In this document: one piece after another, positions 34,423 to 43,997 of the stretch
Position numbering within the stretch: the first letter of the stretch is position 1
How the letters are laid out: every line of letters starts with the position of its first letter
DNA from: Paenibacillus barcinonensis
GTDB lineage: Bacteria; Bacillota; Bacilli; Paenibacillales; Paenibacillaceae
Length of the DNA stretch: 64,000 nt
Assembly (NCBI RefSeq): GCF_003217495.1
Contig: NZ_QJSW01000004.1
Location: 62,001 to 126,000, forward strand
Direction of reading: 5' to 3'
Notes under the pieces: generated by a model
Databases searched by the model: none
Told to the model about the DNA's origin: nothing
The model's input: the letters and a program-made list of their open reading frames with translations, nothing else
Translations under genes and position numbers: made by a program

Positions 34423-35412
34423 ATGTTTAGGCAAGGTGGATTTATGAAATCATGGATGTTTCTGGTGCTGATGGTTAGTGTATTGATATCCGGCTGTACA
34501 GATCAATCCTCAAAAGCAACAGAAGAAAGCGCCACTCTGAAGGAGAACAGCAGTGCTGAGACTGGAACATCGGATGTGGAAACGCGAGTGGTGCAGGATG
34601 AGTTTGGAAAGGTGACTATCCCTGTTCATCCCCAGCGCATTGTAGGAATCTATGTAGAAGATTACCTCAAGGCACTGGATATTACTCCTGTTGCACAATG
34701 GTATCATCCAGCTTGGGGAGTACAGGATTATTTGAATCTGGATGTGCCCAAATTTGATTTTACAGGTAGCGTCGAGGCTTTGATGCAATATAATCCTGAT
34801 CTTATCATTGTGGATGGCGGGGTGGATGCAGCGAAATACGAGGTTTATTCCAAAGTGGCTCCCACATATCGTATGCCTGAACAGGCTCTGAACGATTCCA
34901 AGCAGATGTTGACAACCATTGCTGACATTGTAGGCCAGCCGGAGAAAGGGGCTGCGTATCTAAGCACTTACGAGAAGAACATTGCGCATGCCAAAGCTGA
35001 ATTGCAAAAAGCAGTTGGCGATGAGACCGTAGCAGTAGTCAGGTTGAATGTTGAGGAAAAAGGATTGGCCTTGTTCGGAGTAAATAATGCGTACACGGGA
35101 TTCATCTACTCTGAACTTGGTCTGACCCCTCACCCTATGGCTCGTGATATGGAGAATCCTCAACAGATCTTGTCCGAAGAGGCCATTCCGAGTCTGGACG
35201 CTGATCACATCATTGTATTTCCTTCTAATGGAACATGGGAATCCCAAGAAAATCAGGAGGCAATTCGTCTGTTGGACGGAAAGCTGTGGCAGTCCCTTCC
35301 AGCGATCAAAAATAATCATGTATACCGGATGGAGCGATCCCACTGGCAATCTGGTGCAGTAATTGCAAATTCAATGAAAATGGATGATCTATTAAAACAG
35401 ATGACTCCATAA
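34423..35412 (+). CDS. iron-siderophore ABC transporter substrate-binding lipoprotein
   Basis: A 329-residue class III (helical-backbone) periplasmic-binding-type protein with a lipoprotein signal peptide (MKSWMFLVLMVSVLISGC). The mature part shows the conserved start VVQDEFGKVTIPVHPQRIVGIYVEDYLKALDI and the later LIIVDGGVDAAKYEVYSKVAPT, typical of Fe3+-siderophore binders such as FeuA. ATG 34423 or 34444 are both usable; the second gives a more standard signal peptide and follows AGGTGGA. A perfect Fur box precedes the gene. No permease or ATPase is adjacent, so it must use transporter parts encoded elsewhere. The AraC-type regulator downstream carries a related binding-protein domain. Confidence 0.92.
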   Translation: MFRQGGFMKSWMFLVLMVSVLISGCTDQSSKATEESATLKENSSAETGTSDVETRVVQDEFGKVTIPVHPQRIVGIYVEDYLKALDITPVAQWYHPAWGVQDYLNLDVPKFDFTGSVEALMQYNPDLIIVDGGVDAAKYEVYSKVAPTYRMPEQALNDSKQMLTTIADIVGQPEKGAAYLSTYEKNIAHAKAELQKAVGDETVAVVRLNVEEKGLALFGVNNAYTGFIYSELGLTPHPMARDMENPQQILSEEAIPSLDADHIIVFPSNGTWESQENQEAIRLLDGKLWQSLPAIKNNHVYRMERSHWQSGAVIANSMKMDDLLKQMTP

Positions 35413-35428
35413 CAGGGGACGGCAGAAA

Positions 35429-35466
35429 GAAAGCTCTTCATGCTACTTGAAGAACTTTCTTTTTTT
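35429..35466 (+). terminator. rho-independent terminator
   Basis: GAAAGCTCTTCA and TGAAGAACTTTC (one mismatch) with a 7-base loop, then T7. It separates the binding protein from its regulator gene. Confidence 0.85.
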
Positions 35467-35519
35467 AAGTACACTTTTGTTCAATGATAACATTTCTCAT
35501 TTACCAAGGGGGCTAATTC

Positions 35520-37184
35520 ATGTTTGCGACCGTGCATCCTTTTCTGATCAAGCCTTGGTTATGCTCCCTGCAGGGTATTGATCATATCCAGGTCGAATCT
35601 TGTAAAACCTTTGCAGTAGATCCATTCGAGCACAGTACAAGTCATATGTTCATCGTTGTCATACAAGGTAAGGGTGAGCTGGCGTGGTGTAATCGAAGAA
35701 CCCGACTCGCTCAAGGGGACATCCAATTTGTACAGGCAGGCGTTTCTTTTTCCATAACTGCATCAGCTGATCATGAGGAGACGTTGCAGTTTTACAAAGT
35801 GCGTGTAGATGCAGGTCCCATTCCATGTGGCCAGATGCCGGATCAGAGGCATGAAGAAAACAAAGCTGAGCCTGATCGAGTTCTAGACATCGAGTCATAT
35901 GAAGCGCCACTTCCGGTTATGGAGTTTTCATATATCCCTTGGGGTGTTTGCCTTGATCATATGAAACAGTTATTACGCTATCAGTATGCGGATAGTCTGC
36001 ATGAGCAGTGGGAGATCCAGGCTCGATTTCAGGAATGGTTTCGAAGCCTGATTCGCCAAAATGATCCCCATCTCCAGTTAGTAGATGAACGCAAGCGCAT
36101 CCATAGCTCGATCCGTTATATTGAAACTCATTATCATAAGATGTTCACTGTGGATGAGCTTGCTTCCAGAATCGGGCTTTCGAGAGGCAGCTATACTCGC
36201 CAATTCAAGCGACTTACGGGCAAGCTTCCACTTGATTATATCAATGGCATTCGTCTGGATCACTCTAAAAAGCTGCTGCAAATGACAGATGATCGCTTGC
36301 ACGATATCGCCCACCAGGTAGGGTTTAGCAATGAATACTACTTCAGTCGGAAATTCAAGCAATATGCGGGTATCTCCCCAGGTGTGTATCGTCGGCATCA
36401 TCGGAAGGATATAAAGGTATTTGCGCCCTTTTTGGAGGACTATCTGTTGGCCTTGGAAGTTAAGCCTGTGTTGCTTGGGTATCACCGAGCATGGGGCAAA
36501 CAGCATTATCTGGAAGTTGATGATGTGCCTGACTTTGATATAAGTCAGCAGCATAGCCTTCTGCATGAAGAATACATGCCAGAATTTATTATGCTGGATC
36601 GTGGATACCAGAAATGGAACCTGGAGCGGTTCGAGCAGCTTGCTCCTGTCTATTATATCCATCAGGAGGGAGAGCAATGGCGTGAAATTTTAAAGGTTAC
36701 GGCAGACCTGCTTGGTAAAACCAACCGTGCGCAAGAGGTTATTGCCAGCTACGAAGACAAGGCAGCAGAAGCCAGAGGTCGCCTGCAACGCTATACCCGG
36801 GGCGAAACGTTTGCATTCCTGCGCATTTCAGCATCAGAAATTACACTTTATGGGGAGCATTTCGGTTACGTGGGGCCAATTCTGTATCAGGATCTTGGCC
36901 TTACGCCACATATTTGTGTGAAAAAATGGACTCATCGCCAGCGCAGAGTTCGAATTGAGCTTGAGCAGTTATGTCAACTTCAAGCAGATCACCTTCTGAT
37001 TACCTTTGATGCGTTGGATTCTGTTGATGGAGAGGAACGCCGCCTGCTGGACAGGCAGGAATGGAAGCAGCTTCCTGCCGTGAGGCGCGGCAACGTTTAT
37101 GAGGTGGATTTTATGCCATGGATGAATTACGGTGTCATCTCCCATGGCAAGAAAATCGACGATATGCTGCGATTCATGGGCTAA
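35520..37184 (+). CDS. AraC-type regulator fused to a siderophore-binding domain (Btr/YbbB type)
   Basis: A 554-residue protein with an N-terminal cupin-like region (about 1-120), two AraC helix-turn-helix motifs in the middle (about 190-290; VDELASRIGLSRGSYTRQFKRLTGKLP and LHDIAHQVGFSNEYYFSRKFKQYAG) and a C-terminal cytosolic copy of a siderophore-binding protein (about 300-550). The C-terminal domain aligns with the neighbouring lipoprotein: GYHRAWGKQHYLEVDDVPDFD against WYHPAWGVQDYLNLDVPKFD. In B. subtilis, Btr binds bacillibactin directly and activates feuABC; the same logic is likely here. ATG 35520 follows AAGGGGG. A weak Fur-like sequence (about 35486-35502) precedes it. Confidence 0.9.
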   Translation: MFATVHPFLIKPWLCSLQGIDHIQVESCKTFAVDPFEHSTSHMFIVVIQGKGELAWCNRRTRLAQGDIQFVQAGVSFSITASADHEETLQFYKVRVDAGPIPCGQMPDQRHEENKAEPDRVLDIESYEAPLPVMEFSYIPWGVCLDHMKQLLRYQYADSLHEQWEIQARFQEWFRSLIRQNDPHLQLVDERKRIHSSIRYIETHYHKMFTVDELASRIGLSRGSYTRQFKRLTGKLPLDYINGIRLDHSKKLLQMTDDRLHDIAHQVGFSNEYYFSRKFKQYAGISPGVYRRHHRKDIKVFAPFLEDYLLALEVKPVLLGYHRAWGKQHYLEVDDVPDFDISQQHSLLHEEYMPEFIMLDRGYQKWNLERFEQLAPVYYIHQEGEQWREILKVTADLLGKTNRAQEVIASYEDKAAEARGRLQRYTRGETFAFLRISASEITLYGEHFGYVGPILYQDLGLTPHICVKKWTHRQRRVRIELEQLCQLQADHLLITFDALDSVDGEERRLLDRQEWKQLPAVRRGNVYEVDFMPWMNYGVISHGKKIDDMLRFMG

Positions 37185-37203
37185 GGAATCCAGGCTGTCA
37201 TCC

Positions 37204-37237
37204 AGGCTCTCTCAGCATCGGCTGAGAGAGCCTTTTG
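37204..37237 (+). terminator. strong rho-independent terminator
   Basis: AGGCTCTCTCAGC and GCTGAGAGAGCCT are perfect 13-base arms around ATCG, then TTTTG. Confidence 0.92.
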
Positions 37238-37412
37238 CTTGTTCTTTTCAATAAGAGCCGTTATTTTACAAATAAATGAAATTACGCAGATAAAAACCTG
37301 AACCGATAGTCCTTGACGCTGGTAGTGCAACATAACATTAGAGAGAAGGCAGATATGCATAAGCGAGACTGCCAATCAATCACAGCCACGGACGGCAGAC
37401 GGGAGAGCTGCA

Positions 37413-39557
37413 ATGATAAAACGGGTAATGCTGTTAGAGGACGGTACGGCGGAGATGAAAGGAATGAATCCCAGCATCGGAGCTGCTCTTGCAGAGCTAA
37501 TGCATGCAGGATGGTCTGTTCCAGCGGGAATGGTCGTCACGACGGATGGCTGCCGCGCATGCTGCGCCCGTTCCGGGTATCTTTCGGATGAGATGAACGA
37601 GGAACTGCACAATGCCATCTGGCACCTGGAGCAGCTAACGGGCAAGGCTTTTGGTCAGACGGATGATCCATTGTTGCTCCATGTACAGTCAGATCAGGTG
37701 GTTTCACCTGTTACGGCTGAAGCATGTGCCATACCCTATATCGGTTTGAATGATGATACCGTGGAAGGCTTCGCCCGTCAGACAGGCAATCGAGTGTATG
37801 CGCTTCAATGTTACCTGTCTCAAATACAGCACTATGGGCTTATCGCTCATGGTATTGCTTATCCAGTGACAGTGCAGCCCATTGACCATCGGCGTTCTTC
37901 TGGAGAAGCTGAGCTTGAATGGTGCATCGCCAAGTGGAAGCAACGGATTGAGGAGAAGAGTGGTCATCCGTTTCCACAGGATGTGAGGCTTCAGCTTCAA
38001 GGCGCGATACAAGGGGTTTCTTTTCTCACATCGCAACAAGGGTTATCCGTTTACAATGAGAGGGGAATTCTCGGAGACGCTTCGGCACCACAGCAGGAGT
38101 CTGGAGCATGGCCTGTGCTTATCCTTGCAGCCAGACAAGGCCAATATAACGATTTTAAAGGTAAAGGCAGCTTATATACACGTAACCCGGTCACAGGAGA
38201 AAAAGGCATGATGGGAGACTACTTGCCGGCTGAAAGCCAGTCTGGCATGCTGCATGCGCTCTCGTATTTAAAACGAAATAATTCAGCACGATATGCAGAG
38301 CTTGAGACGATCTGTATGGAAATGGAGCAACGAATAGGGGCGGTGCTGGAGATCGCCTACACGATAGACTCGGCCTGCATTGGTTTAGAGTATATTCGGC
38401 CCGTGATGTTAAGTCCGGCAGCCGCGATCAAGAGCGCGGTAGACCTTGTGCTGGAGGGAGTGATACAACCTGAGCATGCCATTCTGCGCATGAGACCAGA
38501 GGACTTGGCGGAGGGCAGGAAACAGGCGTTACCCGAAATGAAACGGCTGCTGGAATGGGCCAATGGAATAAAAGAAATCTCAATTCTGGCCAAAGTAGAA
38601 CAAACCGCAGATGCCTGGCAAGCAGAGGCCTGGGGGGCCGACGGAATTGGCCTGTGTGTAACAGAAGCGATGTTCATGTCACAGCACAGAAAACCTTTTG
38701 TACAGAAGATGATGATGGCAAATACGGAAGAAGAACGCAGGCGTGGTCTGGAACGATTGCTGCCGATGCAGCAGTCTGATCTGGAAGTTCTTTTTGAAGC
38801 AATGAACGGTCGTACGGTAGCGATTCAATTGTTTGATATTTCACTGTATGAGCTGTTTTCGGGTCAAGATAGGCGAGATCAGCGTGGCGAGAGATTTCAC
38901 GCTCCTATGGCTGAGTTGTATGAAATGCAGCTTGAAGCTATTTTCCGGGCCGCACTTCGAAGTATTCGTGCAGGGCTATGGGTGCGTCCCGAAATTCTCA
39001 TACCGCACGTGGAGCACACACAAGAGATGCAGGACATAAGAGAGCTTGCTGATCATGTGGCTGGACAGGTGCTTGGTGAAGAAAGAAGGCACTGCATATA
39101 TAAGGTAGGAGCTGTGATGGCCTCATCAAAAGCAGCGTTGTCAGCTTCACAGATTGCAAGATATGCGGACTTGATTTTGTTTGCTGGAGATGAGTTGAGT
39201 GATTCAACTCAGAGCTACAAGCGTGAGGAAGCAGAGGATCGAGAGCAGAGGGACGCGATTAACGGGCAGACAGAGCCGAGTGCTGTTCATAAACCTGATA
39301 TTGAAGGCGTTGGTCCTTGGGTTGAAAATGCAGTGGCCCAGAGCCGATTGCGCAAGCCTCATCTGAAAACGCTCCTGTCAGGTGACCATAACGGAATACT
39401 GGAGTCCATGACATTTATTCAGCACATCGGACTTGACGCAGTATGTGTCAGACCAGACCACATTCCATGGGCCCGGGTTGCAGCAGCACAGGCGGTCATT
39501 CGAACGTCGAGGGACAAATTAAATTCCGAAGATGAGGATATATCGACCATCGCCTAA
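37413..39557 (+). CDS. degenerate pyruvate phosphate dikinase-like protein lacking the phosphohistidine domain
   Basis: A 714-residue protein colinear with pyruvate, phosphate dikinase (about 870-880) but missing its middle. The N-terminal nucleotide-binding half is recognisable (EDGTAEMKG, SVPAGMVVTTDGC, LYTRNPVTGEKGMMGDYL), as is the C-terminal barrel (SILAKVEQTADAWQAEAWGADGIGLCVTEAMF, DAVCVRPDHIPWARVAAAQAVI). Between them, after VDLVLEGVIQPEHAILRMRPEDL, the swivelling domain with the TSHAAVVARG histidine motif is absent. GGKGANL is replaced by MNPSIGAAL, the VRSG..MPGMMDT segment is lost, and the catalytic-cysteine region reads LLSGDHNGI. It should not catalyse the PPDK reaction. ATG 37413 lies 10 bases after GGGAGAG. 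It stands alone between two terminated units. Confidence 0.8.
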   Translation: MIKRVMLLEDGTAEMKGMNPSIGAALAELMHAGWSVPAGMVVTTDGCRACCARSGYLSDEMNEELHNAIWHLEQLTGKAFGQTDDPLLLHVQSDQVVSPVTAEACAIPYIGLNDDTVEGFARQTGNRVYALQCYLSQIQHYGLIAHGIAYPVTVQPIDHRRSSGEAELEWCIAKWKQRIEEKSGHPFPQDVRLQLQGAIQGVSFLTSQQGLSVYNERGILGDASAPQQESGAWPVLILAARQGQYNDFKGKGSLYTRNPVTGEKGMMGDYLPAESQSGMLHALSYLKRNNSARYAELETICMEMEQRIGAVLEIAYTIDSACIGLEYIRPVMLSPAAAIKSAVDLVLEGVIQPEHAILRMRPEDLAEGRKQALPEMKRLLEWANGIKEISILAKVEQTADAWQAEAWGADGIGLCVTEAMFMSQHRKPFVQKMMMANTEEERRRGLERLLPMQQSDLEVLFEAMNGRTVAIQLFDISLYELFSGQDRRDQRGERFHAPMAELYEMQLEAIFRAALRSIRAGLWVRPEILIPHVEHTQEMQDIRELADHVAGQVLGEERRHCIYKVGAVMASSKAALSASQIARYADLILFAGDELSDSTQSYKREEAEDREQRDAINGQTEPSAVHKPDIEGVGPWVENAVAQSRLRKPHLKTLLSGDHNGILESMTFIQHIGLDAVCVRPDHIPWARVAAAQAVIRTSRDKLNSEDEDISTIA

Positions 39558-39629
39558 ATCTTCATAACAGCGAATAGAAGGTAATGCCGTCATCGGAGTG
39601 CAAGTGTAAATGATTCAAATTAACCATAG

Positions 39630-39677
39630 AGCACGATCTTGATGGAACAGTGTAGCACGACCTTGATGGAACAGTGA
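39630..39677 (+). repeat. 24-bp tandem duplication upstream of the sulfatase gene
   Basis: Two adjacent copies (39630-39653 and 39654-39677) differ at two positions; each contains CTTGATGGAACAGTG. They lie about 80 bp before the LTA synthase-like gene, upstream of its ribosome site, where a promoter would be expected. Confidence 0.85.
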
Positions 39678-39753
39678 CCCGAAAACTGTTATACTGAAAT
39701 ATGCGTTTTGTAAAATGAACGTAAAATATTTCAGATAAGGGTTGAAAACGACC

Positions 39754-41703
39754 ATGTTTACATCGACTAAAAAAAGCGGGCAGACGTCATCACGGACCTT
39801 ATTTGCCGTCTTGTTTATTTTAATGCTGCTGAAGTTATCGCTTCTGCGGTATTTCTTTTTCAACGGACTGTCGGGCGTAGGGCTGCTAATGGATGCACTT
39901 GCTGCGCTCACCATCGTGTGTGTGCTTGATCTGATTGTGCCGCTTAGCTGGAAACGCACAGTGTATGCGATATTTAATGTACTCTTTTCACTAATCCTGT
40001 TTGCAGCCACACTGTATAATGCACATTTCAGTTCGGTTCCTACCTACACCGCGCTTAGTGAGCTGGGTCAGGTTGCACAGGTCAGAGGAAGCATAGGGCC
40101 GCTGGTTCGGCCAACGCACTTTTTATTTTTTGCAGATATCATTCTTGCAGTGCCTGTCTGGTGGATCAGACGCCGACGCAACAGAAGCCGAAGTGCGTAT
40201 CGCAGCAGTTATGGCGACAGCCATCTGACATTTGGCAGAAGACGCAGCAGCTATTGGAGCAAGCTAGGTGTTGCACTTACTGCGGCCTTCTGTATCGTAT
40301 GTTCAGGCAGCTTTATCGTCAAAGGTGAAACGATTGACAACGAGCTGGTACGGGCCGAAAATCTCGGTTTTCTGAACTACCAGGTATCTTCGGCTATTCT
40401 GACGAGCAAGGAAAATGAAGCTATCGCTAACGGTAACATTAACGAAACGATTGCCAAAATTAACGCTCTGGTCAGCAAGTATCCTTATCAGGACAAAGCA
40501 AAGAACGGTGCTGCCGTAAAAGCGAGATATTTCGGTCAGGCCAAAGGCAGCAATCTGATTGTGCTTCAACTGGAATCCTTTCAAAACTTTCCGATTCATG
40601 CTTCGCTGAATGGTCAGGAATTAACGCCGGTCTTGAATAATCTTGCGAAAGAAAGCTATTATTTCAATCATTTCTTCCAACAGATCGGGCAAGGCAATAC
40701 GTCGGACGCGGAGTTTATGTCGAATACATCCATCTATCCTACGGGGGTTGTGCCGATGTCAGCGGGCTACAGTGACCGTGATCTTCCGAGCCTGCCCAAG
40801 CTGCTTGCCAAGGAAGGGTATGAGTCGGAAACGTACCACGTGAACGACGTGACCTTCTGGAACCGCAACAAAATGTATCCTGCCCTTGGTTTTACACGTT
40901 ACTTTGACAAACCAAGCTTCACGAATGACAAATTTAACGATTTTGGTCCATCGGATGAAGAGTTATATCGGGTTGGTGTGGAGAAAATGACTGCGCATCA
41001 GGCTGCCAGACAGCCGTTCTATGCTCAGTTTATTACGGCCTCAAGCCATTCGCCGTTTACGGTGCCGGCAGACCGCGCACGGATTGAAATCCCCGAGACG
41101 ATTACCAACAAACTGCTGCATGACTATTTGCAGGCGATCAATTATACCGATTATGCGGTAGGCCAACTCATTCAGGAGCTGAAGGCAAATGGTTTATGGG
41201 ATAACACCACCCTTGTCCTCTACGGAGATCACTTTGGATTACCTGAGGAGCAGGAGATCACACAGCAGATTCAGGAAAACCTTGGCATTCCATATGACGG
41301 CAAAGTAAGCCGCTTCAACATTCCGCTGATGATTCATACCCCTAAGCAAACGAAAGGGCAAGTGATAGAGCAGCCGGGAGGACAGCTTGATATTTTGCCA
41401 ACCGTCATGAATCTGATGGGAGTGTCGCTGAAGCAGGAAAACTTCACCGCATTTGGGCATGATCTGCTGAATATGGATCATAACGCATTCGGGATTCGTT
41501 ATTACTTGCCCACAGGATCATTTGTCAACAATGACATCATGTTTATTCCTGGTGCAGGTTTTGATGATGGAACAGCGTATTCGCTTAAAACGTATGAGCA
41601 GGTGACGGATTTGGAACCATACCGCGCCGACTATGAGCATGTGCTCAATCTGATGAAGCTTTCTGATGAGTACGTGAAGCTGCTGCCGAAACGAACACCA
41701 TAA
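39754..41703 (+). CDS. LTA synthase-family sulfatase (membrane phosphoglycerol transferase)
   Basis: A 649-residue protein with about five N-terminal transmembrane helices (residues about 15-200) and an extracellular alkaline-phosphatase-fold domain. The catalytic threonine lies in QGNTSDAEFMSNTS; other metal-site motifs are LQLESFQNFPI, ITASSHSPFTVP and LVLYGDHFG. Family members polymerise or transfer glycerol phosphate from phosphatidylglycerol to make lipoteichoic acid, or act as primases. ATG 39754 is preferred, with AAGGG upstream; a TTG four codons earlier is possible. Whether it is the main synthase or a paralogue cannot be told from this window. Confidence 0.9.
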   Translation: MFTSTKKSGQTSSRTLFAVLFILMLLKLSLLRYFFFNGLSGVGLLMDALAALTIVCVLDLIVPLSWKRTVYAIFNVLFSLILFAATLYNAHFSSVPTYTALSELGQVAQVRGSIGPLVRPTHFLFFADIILAVPVWWIRRRRNRSRSAYRSSYGDSHLTFGRRRSSYWSKLGVALTAAFCIVCSGSFIVKGETIDNELVRAENLGFLNYQVSSAILTSKENEAIANGNINETIAKINALVSKYPYQDKAKNGAAVKARYFGQAKGSNLIVLQLESFQNFPIHASLNGQELTPVLNNLAKESYYFNHFFQQIGQGNTSDAEFMSNTSIYPTGVVPMSAGYSDRDLPSLPKLLAKEGYESETYHVNDVTFWNRNKMYPALGFTRYFDKPSFTNDKFNDFGPSDEELYRVGVEKMTAHQAARQPFYAQFITASSHSPFTVPADRARIEIPETITNKLLHDYLQAINYTDYAVGQLIQELKANGLWDNTTLVLYGDHFGLPEEQEITQQIQENLGIPYDGKVSRFNIPLMIHTPKQTKGQVIEQPGGQLDILPTVMNLMGVSLKQENFTAFGHDLLNMDHNAFGIRYYLPTGSFVNNDIMFIPGAGFDDGTAYSLKTYEQVTDLEPYRADYEHVLNLMKLSDEYVKLLPKRTP

Positions 41704-41800
41704 GTGAACAAACGGTATGCGATTCAATGATGCAATCAGAATCAACTACAACACACGCGTGAACGGGATCATCACCAGCAATGGGAACAGGATCACCACG

Positions 41801-41834
41801 AATGCTGCCAGAAGGAATGCTGGCAGCATTTTTT
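41801..41834 (+). terminator. rho-independent terminator
   Basis: AATGCTGCCAG and CTGGCAGCATT are perfect 11-base arms followed by T6. Nothing else is visible in the 41704-42006 gap. Confidence 0.9.
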
Positions 41835-42006
41835 ATGTTTTCAGCACGAAGGAATGCAGGTGTGCTCTCTTCAGAGTGGGCGTGTGCATGTTTTGGCTAG
41901 ACTTCATCCAGAGACATAACGTTTGAAACTGTAATTTTTAATGTTACAATGGACAAGTAAGAAAGATAAAGACGACATATTTCATCAACGAGAGGAATGA
42001 ATATAT

Positions 42007-43014
42007 ATGAAACTGAGCGTATTGGAGCATGGACACATCAGCGAGGGGCGTCAGGTACAGGATGCTCTACAGGAGGCAGTTACCTTGGCTCGTCATGCCG
42101 AGCAGCTGGGATATTCCCGATTCTGGATGTCAGAGCATCACGGCGGTGGAGCCTTGTCCTTCTCCAGCCCGGAGGTTATGATCGCACATGTGGCTGCTCA
42201 TACGGAACGTATTCGGGTCGGCTCGGGAGGCGTGATGCTGCCGCATTACAGTGCGTATAAGGTAGCCGAGAATTTCCGTCTGCTGGAAGCCCTGCATCCG
42301 GGGCGGATTGATCTGGGTATCGGACGTGCCCCGGGAGGCATGCCAATCGCCAGCAGAGCGTTAAATGAGGGCAAATCCTCGAATGTACAGTTTTTCCCGC
42401 AGCAGATTGCGGACCTTGGCGGTTATTTTCATGAGCAGTTGCCTGAGGACCACCGGTTTGCTTCGCTTGTAGCCGGGCCTTCTGTTACTACAGTCCCTGA
42501 GGTATGGCTGCTCGGGTCCAGCTCGGAAGGTGCAAGAATTGCTGCGGCACAAGGTACAGCGTATGCTTTTGCTCAATTCTTTGGAACGCCGGGTGGAGAG
42601 GAGGCGATGAAGCATTATCGCCGTCACTTCAAACCTTCGATTCTGAACGACAAGCCGCACAGCATGATTGCAGTATCGGCCTTCTGTGCAGAGACCGAAG
42701 AAGAGGCTGCCGAGCTGGCCCGCAGCAATGAGCTGTTTTTCTTGCGCCTTGGGCGGGGATTGGAACAGCGCTCCTTCCCTTCGCTGGAGACGGTGAAAAA
42801 TTATCCGTACACCGCGATGGAGCTGGAGCAGATTCGGCAGCGCCGTTCTTTTTCGATCATTGGCACGCCGGATCAGGTGAAGGACCAAATTATCGCTATG
42901 GCTGAACGCCATGAAGCCGATGAGGTCATTATTGCATCTGCCATTCATTCGTTTGAAGCGCGACTACGCTCGTTCAGTCTGATTGCAGAAGCATTTGGGC
43001 TCCAGCAGGAGTAA
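42007..43014 (+). CDS. luciferase-like (LLM class) flavin-dependent oxidoreductase
   Basis: A 335-residue TIM-barrel protein of the bacterial luciferase-like family, FMN or F420 dependent. Characteristic parts are LGYSRFWMSEHHGGGALSFSSPEVMIAHVAAHTERIRVGSGGVMLPHYSAYKVAE and LHPGRIDLGIGRAPGG near the N-terminus and IIGTPDQVKDQIIAMAERHEADEVIIAS at the C-terminus. This subgroup (often MsnO8-like) is common in Bacillota with unknown substrates. ATG 42007 follows GAGAGGAATG. It forms a single-gene unit. Confidence 0.9.
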   Translation: MKLSVLEHGHISEGRQVQDALQEAVTLARHAEQLGYSRFWMSEHHGGGALSFSSPEVMIAHVAAHTERIRVGSGGVMLPHYSAYKVAENFRLLEALHPGRIDLGIGRAPGGMPIASRALNEGKSSNVQFFPQQIADLGGYFHEQLPEDHRFASLVAGPSVTTVPEVWLLGSSSEGARIAAAQGTAYAFAQFFGTPGGEEAMKHYRRHFKPSILNDKPHSMIAVSAFCAETEEEAAELARSNELFFLRLGRGLEQRSFPSLETVKNYPYTAMELEQIRQRRSFSIIGTPDQVKDQIIAMAERHEADEVIIASAIHSFEARLRSFSLIAEAFGLQQE

Positions 43015-43136
43015 CCGGTTCAAAGCGGGAATGATATATAAGGATAGACTGGAATACTGCTTGCCTTGTCCTGGTGCAGGTCAGCAGCGTTCCAGTTATT
43101 ACTTTTTGGGCGGCATCAGAGAGAGAGGAGATTACC

Positions 43137-43883
43137 TTGCGCAGATGTGTCATAAGTGACATTCACGGCTGTTATGATGAATTCAATGCACTGCTGGAGC
43201 AGGTTCATTATAATGCTTCGCAGGATGAGTTGATTTTACTGGGTGACTATGTGGATCGTGGTCCAAAGAGCAAGCAGGTTATTGAGCAGATTATGCAGCT
43301 AAGGCAGGAGCATGGGGTCGTTGTACTCAAAGGCAATCATGATGCCATGATGGTTAAGGCTCTGAAGCATGATGTGCAGGAGTATGATCTTCACTGGATT
43401 CGTAATGGGGGCCTGCAGACGCTGGCCAGTTATCGGAACGTGTCCTATGATCAAGAAACGATGGATTGGCAGGCTTATGCTCAGGATAAACAATGGATGC
43501 GTTCACATTATAGTGAGCATCTGCATTTCCTGGACGAGCTGCCGCTGTCGCATGAGATTCCGGGTTACATTTTTGTACATGCCGGGATTAACCCGGATGA
43601 AGCTGATTGGAGAAGCCAGTCGGAACGTGATTTTATCTGGATTCGGGAAGCCTTTTACACCAGACCGACCAAGCTTCAGGAAGTAGTTATCTTTGGACAT
43701 ACACCTGTCATGAACCTGCATGATAAGCCTGGGATCTGGATGGACCCGCGAGGAGACAAAATAGGGATCGACGGCGGTTGTGCCTATGGCGCACAGTTAA
43801 ATCTGCTACAGATTGACGAAGCGGGCAGGATAGAGACGTTTTATGTGCAAAAAGGGCAGCAGGCTTCAAAGCCTGAAAAATAA
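43137..43883 (+). CDS. serine/threonine-type metallophosphatase
   Basis: A 248-residue calcineurin-like phosphoesterase with all metal-site motifs: SDIHGCYDEF, LGDYVDRGPKSKQV, VVLKGNHDAMMV, YIFVHAGINP and VVIFGHTPVMN. This arrangement is that of bacterial Ser/Thr or Ap4A-hydrolysing PPP phosphatases (PrpE/PphA-like). TTG 43137 is preferred because GAGAGGAG lies 6 bases upstream and the protein then starts just before the first motif (RRCVISDIHG); earlier in-frame codons lack support. Substrate is not predictable from context. Confidence 0.88.
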   Translation: MRRCVISDIHGCYDEFNALLEQVHYNASQDELILLGDYVDRGPKSKQVIEQIMQLRQEHGVVVLKGNHDAMMVKALKHDVQEYDLHWIRNGGLQTLASYRNVSYDQETMDWQAYAQDKQWMRSHYSEHLHFLDELPLSHEIPGYIFVHAGINPDEADWRSQSERDFIWIREAFYTRPTKLQEVVIFGHTPVMNLHDKPGIWMDPRGDKIGIDGGCAYGAQLNLLQIDEAGRIETFYVQKGQQASKPEK

Positions 43884-43997
43884 CGCTAAATATCGTTGCA
43901 TGAACCTGGATTCATGTGCTAATTTAGAGTGTTGTACATGTGGCTTGTGTAATCTATCAGATACATACTAAATTGATGTGAGAGGAATGAAGCGAGC

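Noticed and set aside
35486..35502. Second Fur-like box upstream of the Btr-like regulator
   Set aside because: GATAACATTTCTCATTT matches the Fur consensus only partly; mentioned with the gene but not called as a site.
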